From: Mytilisepta virgata
Taxonomy: Eukaryota; Mollusca; Bivalvia; Mytilida; Mytilidae
Assembly: GCA_028015205.1 (NCBI GenBank)
Contig: CM051520.1
Location: forward strand, 12,496,501 to 12,560,500
Direction: 5' to 3'
Length of the DNA: 64,000 bases
Shown in pieces: positions 20,223 through 30,989 of this stretch (position 1 is the first letter of the stretch; every line of letters begins with the position of its first letter). Both the position numbers and the translations under genes were made by a program. Below the pieces are notes generated by a model, which saw only the letters and a list, made by a program, of their open reading frames with translations, had not been told where the DNA came from and searched no databases.

Positions 20223-21408
20223 AAGCTGTAATACTGCATCGAAACTGGTATCATAGAATGATCTTCACAAAATTAATATAGAAATTCATATGGGGTTTTT
20301 CCTATCATATCCCATATCCAATTTTGGATTCTGAACGGGAGAATATTCTTATTGTTCTGCTGGTATAATAAATATGGTCTAACTCACTCGATTATTTTGA
20401 GGTTTCTCACCGGGATGCTACGGATATCATCCCGCTGGGATATAATGGATCTAAACGTTTCACACATATCATATATACAGAATACCTCAATGCATATATC
20501 TTTATAAATATATGATAAAGACAAATATCTTAACAAATCAACTTCAATTTCTACATAAACTTTACAAGGACATTTAAACGGGTAACTACAACTTTTATTA
20601 AATGCACCAGTATAAACTCCACATAATATAAGTTCATTGGCATTTGTAATTGTTGTTTGTAGACATTTATTTTATTTTTTTTATTTTTTTTTTTTTTTCG
20701 ATTTCTATAACATGTGTTTGTATGGTTCATTTCGTTAGATTTTGTTTTATATTTTTCATTTCTTCGCATATATTTCATTTTACCACTGAACAACAGACCG
20801 GTAAGACTATTTAGATAATATTTGCTATCATTCATAACAGTTTTACAATACTTATCTTCTTATGTAAGGTAAATATTTCATTTATCACTCTGATATTATT
20901 CTCTGTGCATTCTTATATTTGTGTGAATGCAATATACAGATTTGTGTCAAAAGATAAAATTTTAAGTTTGTAATCTTCTCTATTTTAGTGAATAATACTT
21001 TTGAAAAAATGTCCTGACATGATTCGTTTCATGTTCTTGTTTCATATTATTTATTTTCGTTTTCGCATGGGGTTTATTAAGTGGGTATGGTTAGTTGATG
21101 GTTATGTGATCTTTCCTGTTATTACGTTTTATTATTTAGAGCAACAAAACAGAAACATATAATAAATAGAGATTCGCGATAGTCTGACTTTGTACAGCAG
21201 TGTTTTGGTTATACTTTTGATTCTAATGATAAAGGTAGACAAGCAGGAAAGGGTAGAGAGAATACTAAATCGCAAATTATGCTCTTGAATGACAGTATTT
21301 TAATACTTGATATTTATAAAAATGATGGATTACTTCTTGTCGCACAATCCCTACATAAAGGTGTCCAACGGTTAAACAAATTATCCGATTTTTATTTGTT
21401 TCTTTCAG
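20223..21408. other. Upstream region of EEP copy 2
   Basis: AT-rich with no recognised gene. It should hold the promoter and the 5' UTR exon of copy 2, because the ATG at 21412 sits behind a splice acceptor. No TATA element or first exon could be placed with confidence. Confidence 0.4.
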
Positions 21409-21411
21409 AAG

Positions 21412-21603
21412 ATGTTAATGTTAACATTACAAATAATTTGGTGTCTGGTGGCGTTTGGTATTACAGTGGAAACGAAGGATACGGTCAAAGTGGTGACCTT
21501 CAATGCAGGATTGGGGACATCAGTAAGAAAGTATGACCAACGCAGAGATCCAATAATTGACGCACTAAAACAATCAGACGCAGATGTCATATGTCTTAAT
21601 GAG
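21412..21603 (+). CDS. EEP copy 2, exon A (signal peptide)
   Basis: The acceptor TTCTTTCAG ends at 21408, and ATG follows after AAG. The exon holds the signal peptide, VVTFNAGLG and DADVICLNE, then donor GTTTGT. The start is fixed by the homologous ATG after the acceptor in copies 3 and 4. Confidence 0.8.
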
Positions 21604-24600
21604 GTTTGTTAAATAAAAAGAATAGCCTAGTCGTTTGCGAAGTCATAGTTACGTATCTTCGTTTTGAAAGAAACGCTAAGCCAACTTCTACGTATAGTTT
21701 ATGCCTTGAGAATTTATTGTCGAATTCTTAATTTTCAATGAGGCGTCGTTTTCTTCAAAATACCAGCAATACATGGACATACTTCAGACAAAAATTTAAG
21801 ATTTATAATTGTTTCAACACTTTTTAATTTAAATTTAAGATCATTACTGTATAGAAAGCAGCTAGGTGGAGATTGATGTTCAGTGATGCTGGGTAAAATC
21901 GTTTTATATTGTTCATCAGAATTCTTTTTCAGTTAATGTGTGTAAAAGCCTAGCGCATATATGCCAAAGCTAGTTCACGTGATATATAACTTCTAATTAA
22001 ATATTATTTCAATATTAAGCATTCTCGAATGCCATATACAGTGGAACTCCCCTAAACCGGCCCCTCTGAATCATTCGCAAACCGAACACTTTCTTTTAGA
22101 CCGGAATTTACACCTATGTCCCTCTGTATTCCCATTACCGGAGTAATTTCCGGTTCAAAACATATATATTCCTGTGAAATACACTTCAAAAAACCGGTCG
22201 AACTCTATTCTCTTCATTGAGTAACGTATTTTAAACAAGGCCTCATTGATGTGTACAGGAAAAACTTCGTTCTGATAAAGGATTTTAACTTGCCGTTCTA
22301 CCAAGAACCAACAACGAAGCTTAAAGACAGTAACAGTTAAAAGAAGAAACAATGCAAATGTAGTAAATATGTAATTTTCATGCCTTTCGATATTTTAATT
22401 ATTTTACTTCCGGTCGGATTTCAGTACAGTCCGGAACTCTCAAAACAAGCCAATTTCTACGGTCCCATTTACAGAGGTTCCACTGTAGGTCTTTATTTTT
22501 ATAGTATATAGCGAAAGATTTTTTCAAAGCATACATTCACTTAACATGATAAGCAAGATATTGCATGACAAGCTAAGAATATATTTTTATACTAGTCTTT
22601 CGGTTCGTTTAATTGTTTCTCGTCTAATGGATAACAGGAAAGGTCAACAATGACATACAAATCAATCAAAGCAACACAACTGAAGAACGCCGGATAAAAA
22701 GGAACAAAACACGAGTACCTGCTACGATTGATAATTAAAACGTATTGCAAGTAAGATGATCGGCTTGCAGCTACAATAATGAATCCAACTATGTAAGCTT
22801 ATACATATCGCAAAAATATGACATTCAAGATGCTCTTATTGTGTACAGAATGGAAATATAAATGAACAAGTAAATTCTAGTGAGTACAGAAAAGAAAGAT
22901 GATTGGTTCTGTTGAACAAATCACTGATATCATGTGTTCAATTAAGGATGATGTAGCAATGTATCGAAGACAAAATAATAAAAGGTAGTTCTTAAAAAAT
23001 GCAAAATGTTGATCTCACAATGCAACTTCAGGTTAGCACATTCACATCTCATAAACGCCTCTTTTATAATTGTTTTTTGTTTTTTCAGTTATGGTATGCA
23101 AAAGACATGATAAAATTCAAGGAAGATTTAAAAGAAGAGTTTCCCTATTCTTTCAGTGCCGTACATAATGATAACGAGATTTTAGATGAGAAAGCGTTAG
23201 CTTCTCCCCCTTGTAACAAATGGACATTTTCTTCAGTTTTATTTTGTTATTTTATAAAAGGATGTAATAATTATCCAGACCTTTTTCAACGAATTGAATG
23301 CCTTGCGGTGAAATGTAAAGGTTTTGAGAAGCTGTCGGAGGAGTGTACAACATGTATTCTTGTTAGTTTGGAATCTACTGACAGTGTACAAGGCAACTGT
23401 GTTAATCCACCACAACCTGAAAAAAGCCTCACTGGTCCAGGTTTGGCCATTTTTAGTAGAATGCCAATGTCTTCCAGAGTTACTCGTAATCTCCTGCCTG
23501 GTATTAGACGACTGATTCCACGAGGACTTTTGTCAGCTGAGGTGAGTTCGATTAGCTGAGTTGAAGCTCCCTTTTTAATACAGAAGATTGGGAGGCATAT
23601 TCAACATTACATTTCATTGTTGTTTTATATTTGTTTTGCAGATACATAATGTTATTTTAATACATATTTGAGAATAAGAAATAGTTCTTACGACAATAAA
23701 ATACGATGAAAATAAATGGAAATTGTGAGCTATTAAAATTGCCATAGAACTACTAAAACGCCTGGATTTAAATTGTCCCAATTGAGCAGGACTAAATATT
23801 TACATTGTTTGACAGGGAAGCTTTCTTGATTGACAGTCGTGGTCACCGGACACAATTCTGAGAGGACCATCTAAGGACCTTTGGTTCCAATTAGTCAAAT
23901 GGTATCAGACAAAAAGATTTTCAAATGAATTTTCCCATAGGGTCCTATTTAAACTAAGTTTGGCCGATTGATCTGGGTCATTGGACACAATTCTGTCAAG
24001 TTTTTTTTTCAGACAAGAAGATTTTAAAATGAATTTTCAAAGTTAAACTACGTTCGGCTGTGGCATCCAACTAAATTCAGTCTGGATCATCAGACATAAT
24101 TCTGAAAGAGAACCATCTAGCGATTATTGCAGCAAAGACTGCTTCCAATTGGCTCAGTGGTTTCAGACAAGAAGATTTTTAAATGAATTTTCCCTAAGGG
24201 TCAAATGTTAAACAAAATTCGGCTGTGGTGGCCATCTTGATTTACAGTCCGGGTCATCGGACAAATATTTATGAAAGAAGACCATCCAAGGAACACTGCT
24301 GTCAAATCTGGTTCCAACTGATCAAGTGGTTTCAGACAATAATTTTAAATGAATTTTCCCATTATATGAATCGGGCACACTTCTGAAAGAGGACCTCCTA
24401 AGGACCAATCCTACCAAGTCTGGTTCCAATTGGCCATGTAGGTCCATAGAGGAAAATTTAAAAAAAATTATCCCCCCTTTTTACATTTTCATAACAGCAA
24501 ACAGACAACATTTTGGAAGGGGGCCACCCAAAGACCATTCCACCAAAGTTGGGTCGCCATTGGCCAGGTGGTTTCAGAAGAGATCTTTAAAGAAAAGTTT

Positions 24601-27600
24601 ACACCGGACGTCGACAACGACAGACAACGGACGACGGTACTTCACATTTCAGATAGCATTAAAATGACATATTTTTTTCGATATTTAGATGCAGCTTAAT
24701 ATAACTTAGTGCCATCCGACACGGTTTGACACGATATTGTCAGTATCGCGATGTTGACAATGTGCACGATGAAAACACAAAGATATAGACTCAGTACACT
24801 ATATAAACACGATATTGTCAATATTGCGATACCTACGGTGTAAACGATGTAAACACAAAGGTACAGACACGAAACAATATAAACACGATACGCAGATATC
24901 GCGATGTTGACAGACACGAAACAATATAAACACGATACGCAGATATCGCAATGTTGACAGTATTATTTTACAGATCTATATTTTACATAGCATTTGACTG
25001 AAACATGGTACTTCACATTTCAGGTAGCATTTGACTGAAACATGGTACTTCACATTTCAGGTAGATTTGACTGAAACATGGTGCTTCACATTTCAGGTAG
25101 CATTTGACTGAAACATGGTACTTCACATTTCAGGTAGATTTGACTGAAACATGGTGCTTCACATTTCAGGTAGCATTTGACTGAAACATGGTACTTCACA
25201 TTTCAGGAAGCATTTGACTGAAAAATGGTACTTCACATTTCAGATAGCATTTTCCTATATTCAGATGCAGTTTAATATACCTTAGTGCCATCCAAAATTT
25301 GTATTAAAATGTTTTAATTTTGATAAAATGTACATGTATATATTAAAACAATTTTGTAGGTAGAAGGACTTGGCGCGATCGGATGTACACAATTTAGCCT
25401 TCCATTACCGTTAGTAGACCGTAAGTAAATAGTTTTAAATTAATCTCTTATAGTCATCATTACGTCAGCATTTACAAAACAAATGGAAATCATAATTTCT
25501 GATATCCTGAAAATATATTGTATAATGCATCAATGAAATTCAAATAGCAATGAATGTCTTTAGGCTCACGGAGCTGTAGATTATTCATATTAAATTATCA
25601 AGATGACGTATTCTGTTATTTACGTGTATACAGACAAACTATTTATATGAAAATGAGTAGATATGGGGAATTATGAGTTCATGTCTTTTTTTCAATTATC
25701 GTGGTCACAGCTATTGTTGTATCATCTAATACAACGAAATACATCCCAGCTATAACTGAAAGAATAATCTGTTTCTTTTTAACTAGAAAGCTACGATATT
25801 TCACCAATTCAGCGTTATAAAGGTTATATGTGTGTGTTTGAGCGTCTTTTAAAATTTTAATTGCTTTCAATAGTGTAAGAATAGTATTAATTGTACGACC
25901 ATTACTGGTAGGTGAACTGGAATTAAACAAGTGCAAAATGTTTTATAATTAATCTCTATAGCGATATTCTGATTATATTTTAGCCCTCACTCCACCATTG
26001 TTTCCGAGTTATGTAGAAGAAAACTTAAACAACACTCTAGAAGCACTAGAATATTTCAATAACAAAGACAAGTTTATACTTATGGGAGACTTCGGTCAGT
26101 CGCCTTCACGAAGTGGTATAGATCCTCTACTTCCAGGTACTTGTACATTGCATTGTATATCCTATCGTACCATATGTAATTATAGACGGATAGTTTCTCG
26201 TACCATATGCAGTTACAGCCGGATGGTTTCTCGTATATTATGCAGTTATAGCTGGATAGTTTCTCGTACCTTATATAGTTATAGACGGATAGTTTCTCGT
26301 ACCATATGCAGTTACAGCCGGATGGTTTCTCGTATATTATGCAGTTATAGCTGGATAGTTTCTCGTACCTTATGTAGTTATAGCCGGATAGTTTCTCGTA
26401 CCTTATGTAGTTATAGCCGGATAGGTTCCCCATTCTTAAGGTGCAGGCCTTTTTAATTTAACAGTTATGCCGATAAAGTCTCAAATATACTCTTCAAAAA
26501 AAAGAAACGCATAGACAAAATATGTATGATTGAGATTTAATTTTTCTCTGTTTATGTCTATTTTAAGCAAAGGTGTTTTATGAGGCAATAACTCAATGCT
26601 AAATGATTTCAAATCAAGTGCAAAAAATTTGTTACTACTGATTATGGCGTCATTTCACGAAATTTTCGAAAAATAACGAAATTGACAAAAATCACCCAAA
26701 ATATGAAAAATAAAACTTTATTAATGGCCTTGACTATGTTCACCATAATTCGTAAACTTAAAAAAACAACGGAAATGAACCAATTTCCATGATAATCTGG
26801 ACCATTTGCCCTTCAATTGTCCGTTCGAAAAAACACGAAATCGGTGTTTCTTTCTGGAAACTTTCCAGAAAAAGAAAATTTTAACTTTATACAGCTGGGT
26901 GAGTTGTTCCATATATATTCTTTCAAATGAGACTGTTGGTTTTAATGTTTCGACGTTCACGTCAGTGAACAGGGACAAATAAGGGTAAAATTGAAAATCT
27001 CCCCTCTCGGGCCTCAGCATTGATAACCATCATCCAAATTGTGGTTGTAGATAGATCATGATGCATATCAATATGGTTCGGTCTAAAAAATCAATAAAAA
27101 CAATTACCAACAGAGAATTTGCTTCAAAAACAAACACTTTCAAACAAACGGAAATTGCCCAATTCAATTCAATAAAAAATTAATGTTCATTATACCGGCT
27201 AACCAGTAAACTTGGTGCATAAATTTTTGATATTATACAGCTACGCTGGAATGCACCCATCCGGCCCCTCTTCGTGTGATTATTTGGGGTAATTTAAAAC
27301 TTCATCTATCGAAAAATCAAACTTTGAACAATTTTTATCAAAGTTGAGGCCCCAGAGGGGACATTTTCAATTTTACCCTTATTTGTCCCTGTTCACTGAC
27401 GTGAACGTCGAAACATTAAAACCAACAGTCTCATTTGAAAGAATAGATATGGAACAACTCACCCAGCTGTATAAAGTTAAAATTTTCTTTTTCTGGAAAG
27501 TTTCCAGAAAGAAACATTGATTTCGTGTTTTTTCGAACGGACAATTGAAGGGCAAATGGTCCAGATTAACATGGAAATTGGTTCATTTCCGTTGTTTTTT

Positions 27601-30097
27601 TAAGTTTATGAATTATGGTGAACATAATCAAGGCCATTAATAAAGTTTTCTTTTTCATATTTTGGGTGATTTTTGTCAATTTCGTTATTTTTCGAAAGTT
27701 TCGTGAAATGACGCCATAATCAGTAGTAACAAATTTTTTGCACTTGATTTGAAATCATTTAGCATTGAGTTATTGCCTCATAAAACACCTTTGCTTAAAA
27801 TAGACATAAATAGAGAAAAATTAAATCTCAATCATACATATTTTGTCTATGCGTTTTTTTTTTTGAAGAGTATATATATAACACCCTATCCTTTTCAACA
27901 TAAACTTAAAATCTTTTGTACCTTATGTCAAAATTCATTTTTCTATGGATGTTGCATTTTTAATCTTATCGGTGTCCGTAAAAATATGTCGTGGGCGACA
28001 TACAGCAAATATTTTGATCATTCAGAATGTAGATTGTTAGTGCTCAAACTTGGGTGACTCCAAGGTATTTGTTCTTCGTATGTGAAATGTGAATTCAAGA
28101 TAAGAAACGCCAATGAGCTGTTGCTGCCCTTTAACTTTCATATGAAAACGTATATTTTGCGGGATAAATTTTCCCGGAAAACTTCTGCCTCACAAAAAAC
28201 AAATTGTAAGATCCAAATTTTCGAATTGTATATTTCTTTGGCGTAATAAAGTGTTCGATAAACACGTGAAAAAAAGATTACTCTACTAATACAAAATGGT
28301 GAAACATTAGGTTATGTTATCTTTTAATGTGCCTAATGTAATGTAATGCTTGGAGCAATGTATTTAGAAATAAGAAAATATATCGCGTATCTTGGAAAAA
28401 ATTATTTCTCTTCCCACGTGTAGTTGCAATGTTGGTAACAATTTACTAGTTTATGTAACTCTTGTTGTGACAAGAAAAAGCTGATTATATATTATCTATT
28501 TATGTACCATGATGATGAAGTTTCGAAATATAATACTGCGTTCTCGTGTATATTTAAGAGCATTCAAACGAATCGAATACTTGTTTTCTGTCCTGGTTTT
28601 TTTTTTAATTTGTGGGGCGTTTTGGTTTCGTTTTGTCCTTCTATATATCGATTTTGTCCTACCATTCCTACAATTTACCACAGCGCATTGCTTTAACTTA
28701 GTTTGTTGTATATAAGAGTGTCTTTTACGTTCACATCTATTTAATCTAATGCATATTCGATTCGAATTAGAATTCGACATGTGTTCATCGAATTAGTATT
28801 ACTTTAAAACATTAGTACGGTTAAGTTTGAGAGAAATTGCAAGATGTTCTAATATGCAACAAACTGATTCAAATCGATACTAATTCCAAATATTTTTTTC
28901 GTTTTTTTTTAAATTATTTTGATCATATTCAGATAACTTCAACACTATATTGGGTAAGGGACTGGCTGCTCCTTATGTTGATAACGGTGGGGAAGGAACA
29001 TTCGGCACGATTAATCCTCTGTCAGACTTCAAAAATCCTGGAGTATATATTCTAGACCACGTCGTTCATAAGGGGTTAACCGTGGAAAGCACCAAGGTAA
29101 ATCTGTTTATATATAAATAGAAATTAATATCATTCTTAACATTTAACCATGATTGAAAGTACAAAAGGAGCCAAAACCTGTATGTTTTATACAAAACTGC
29201 GAAAATTACCAAATGTTTACGGAAATTGTCAACCATACTATATCTATTGGACTCCAGATGTTTATTTTTTTTTTTTTTTTTTGACTTTAACAAAAACTAA
29301 AATTGTCTAAATCATAAAACAAGTTTATGCAATTTGCAAAATACCAACGTAGGCATTTGTATTACGATTACACGAATTTGAGAGTTGCAGAAACATTTAA
29401 TCGCTAAAACCTAGTTGTTAAACAAGTTATGTGGTCTCTGAGATATACTTTAAGTAATTTCTTATATTGTGTATCATGCCTATACATGCATAAGGAAAGA
29501 TGATAATCAGTCGAAAACGGGTGGGATTGGCAAGTTGTACTGGTGATTTAAATTAAATTATGTATCTTGAAAGTTAATAAATGATTACAAATGATAATAA
29601 CTACTTAGCTTTAAATGTCTCGCTGTGACTTTCAGTTGAAGAATAGCAATAACAATTGTCTCTTCGCTTATACAGACATTGATATATTACCATACACATT
29701 AATGAATATGTAAGGACGAGATAATATCCCACAGGATTGAACACAGAAAAAAAAAGTATTACATCTTGGGCAATTTAGGGTTCACATTCAATTGAACGAT
29801 ACAAAGAGAATTGAAGAGACACATGCACCTGTTATTGATAAAAGGCAAGTAGTACTACCAGAGTCAATGTTTGCTACCACCGTTATCTCACTTTGAGTAA
29901 TTATTAAATGAAGAGTTATCTCACTGTGAGTAAGTTACTTGTGTACATTAACATCATACCTTTTTCGTCTTCCTCTCGTAGCTGCATGTTCGTTATATCT
30001 GTGTTATATTTTCCAGAGGATGTTTGATAGTCATATAGGACCAGATTTGCCATTATCATACCATTATGGTGTATCCGTTACTTTCAACAAAGAATGA
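21412..30097 (+). CDS. EEP-family secreted protein, copy 2; probable pseudoenzyme
   Basis: Six exons (21412-21603, 23089-23541, 25360-25420, 25984-26136, 28933-29096, 30017-30097) join without stop or frameshift into 367 residues. The N-terminus (MLMLTLQIIWCLVAFGI) is a signal peptide. The fold residues N31 (VTFN) and E64 (LNE) are present. Three catalytic positions that are intact in copy 3 are replaced: His of CTHL is Q226 (GCTQF), Asn of GDFN is G273 (MGDFGQSP), and Asp of SDH is Y356 (LSYHYGV). In the EEP superfamily these act in general acid/base and metal/phosphate binding, so activity should be lost or much reduced. The eight cysteines of the central insertion in exon B are all kept, so the fold is apparently maintained. 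The C-terminal tail is 22 residues shorter than in copy 3. Confidence 0.82.
22039..22485. mobile_element. Pogo/Tigger-like MITE in intron A-B of copy 2
   Basis: The 447-bp element starts CAGTGGAACTCCCC, ends GAGGTTCCACTG and is flanked by TA on both sides (22037-22038, 22486-22487). CAGTGGAAC termini with TA duplication are typical of pogo/Tigger-derived MITEs. No transposase ORF inside. Confidence 0.72.
23089..23541 (+). CDS. EEP copy 2, exon B (Cys-rich insertion)
   Basis: 453 nt, phase 0 to 0, acceptor TTTTTTCAG, donor GTGAGT. It starts LWYAKDMIKF, contains eight cysteines at positions equivalent to copy 3, and ends in GPGLAIFSRMPMSSRVTRNL and the LLSAE boundary. Confidence 0.82.
23820..24620 (+). 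repeat. Degenerate tandem repeat, about 120-150-bp unit
   Basis: Five to six diverged units. Each has a GGTCATCGGACACAATTCTG-like word, AAGGACC, GTTCCAATTGGnCAAGTGG, TTTCAGACAAGAAGATTTT and AAATGAATTTTCCC. Located in intron B-C of EEP copy 2. Confidence 0.7.
24720..24965 (+). repeat. Tandem repeat with ATAAACACGATA... units
   Basis: Three to four units of about 50-95 bp, with AACACGATATTGTCAATATT or AACACGATACGCAGATATCG and CGATGTTGACAG. The last two are near-identical and about 50 bp apart. Also in intron B-C. Confidence 0.7.
24988..25250 (+). repeat. 37-bp tandem array upstream of exon C of copy 2
   Basis: Seven units of GCATTTGACTGAAACATGGT-ACTTCACATTTCAGGTA; two units lack two bases and carry GTGCTTC. 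A single related piece lies at 24638-24660. Each unit contains an acceptor-like CTTCACATTTCAG. Confidence 0.85.
25360..25420 (+). CDS. EEP copy 2, exon C
   Basis: 61 nt, acceptor ATTTTGTAG, donor GTAAGT. It encodes VEGLGAIGCTQFSLPLPLVD. It is two codons shorter than the exon in copies 1 and 3, and the catalytic His is Gln. Confidence 0.8.
25984..26136 (+). CDS. EEP copy 2, exon D
   Basis: 153 nt, acceptor ATATTTTAG, donor GTACTT. It encodes ENLNNTLEALEYF and MGDFGQSPSRSG, with Asn of the GDFN motif replaced by Gly. The donor is followed directly by a 33-bp tandem array. Confidence 0.82.
26157..26428 (+). repeat. 33-bp tandem array with 99-bp higher-order period
   Basis: About eight units of CGGATAGTTTCTCGTACCAT-ATGCAGTTACAGC. 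Variants recur every third unit, giving a 99-bp super-repeat. The 33-bp length keeps a frame open on both strands (an 11-residue repeat such as RTICSYSRMVS), but the array lies in an intron, 20 nt after the exon D donor. Confidence 0.85.
26490..27870. mobile_element. Foldback element with about 528-bp inverted arms
   Basis: Left arm 26490-27018 starts CTCTTCAAAAAAAAGAAACGC. Right arm 27343-27870 is its reverse complement with few changes. The 324-bp centre has no useful ORF. TATA flanks both ends (26486-26489, 27871-27874), consistent with a TA or TATA target duplication. No transposase; non-autonomous DNA transposon. It lies in intron D-E of EEP copy 2. Confidence 0.85.
28933..29096 (+). CDS. 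EEP copy 2, exon E
   Basis: 164 nt, acceptor CATATTCAG, donor GTAAAT. It encodes YVDNGGEGTFGTINPLSDF and VYILDHVVHKG. It is one codon longer than in copies 1 and 3. Confidence 0.82.
30017..30097 (+). CDS. EEP copy 2, terminal exon F
   Basis: Acceptor TATTTTCCAG. It encodes RMFDSHIGPDLPLSYHYGVS, then VTFNKE and TGA 30095-30097. Asp of the SDH motif is Tyr. The basic tail of copies 1 and 3 is missing. Confidence 0.82.
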   Translation, partial: RMFDSHIGPDLPLSYHYGVSVTFNKE

Positions 30098-30252
30098 TCT
30101 ATCTGTTCGACGACAAAAAAAGACAGCATGAACAAATAGCAAAAATAATTATTAAATGAAGAGTTCGAACTCAGATACAATAAAACTTTTTGAGTTGTTT
30201 TATTACAAAATAAAATTGCAGTATGACGACCAATTATTATATACATGTAGAT

Positions 30253-30445
30253 GTTTACCCTGATTCCAATACATCATAGTTCACTTTTATTAAAAGTTAC
30301 GCCAAATAAAGATTGCTGTTACCAGTTGTACACAATCAGTTATAATTTACCTTGTTTACCCTGATTCCAATACACCATAGTTCACTTTTGTTAAAAGTTA
30401 CGCCAAATAAAGATTGATGTTACCAGTTGTATACAATCTGTAATA
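30253..30445 (+). repeat. 101-bp tandem duplication carrying two polyA signals
   Basis: Units 30253-30353 and 30354-30445, about 95% identical. Each contains GCCAAATAAAGATTG, giving AATAAA at 30305-30310 and 30406-30411, downstream of the TGA of EEP copy 2. Either could serve as its polyadenylation signal. Confidence 0.75.
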
Positions 30446-30989
30446 AATATTCTACGATAGATATTTTGTCTTATGACGAATAGCAGGTGTGCCCCATGCC
30501 AAATTTTTAAAGTCAAACTACTAATAGGGTAAAGTCACAGAGCTGTGGTAGTAGTGGATAGTCATTAATTAATTCCAAAAATTGAACAATTCATAATAGA
30601 AAATTTTAAAGTCTCAATTTCTAACTAGTAACGAAATACTGGCAAAAGAGCTGGTGATATCCTCAGGGACTTGAAGCCAATCAACAACTGTAGTTATAAT
30701 TATCCTATAAAAATGATTTTGGTGAATGCATTAGATATGTATACCATATATCTCGTCGAATTGTGATGCGTCAGTTATGGAATAAGCTATCAGCAAAATA
30801 GACGTTGTCTTTCTAACCCGCTGTTATCTTGCAATCCCTCGGTTCCTATGAGATATTCCTGTCTCAACCAGTATCCTGTGTAAGACAGCGTACACGCCCT
30901 TTTCCCTTGATTTTTTAAAATTTTTTGAAGAGATTTAAAAGTTGAAAGCAGAGAAAAAGAATCAAACACCAATTATACACTCAACGTTC

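Noticed and set aside
26157..26428. Possible CRISPR-like regular array
   Set aside because: Units are contiguous 33-bp repeats with no unique spacers, and the setting is a eukaryotic intron.
26080..26456. Open frames with 11-residue repeats on both strands
   Set aside because: Product of a 33-bp tandem array in an intron; only the first 57 nt on the plus strand are real (end of exon D).
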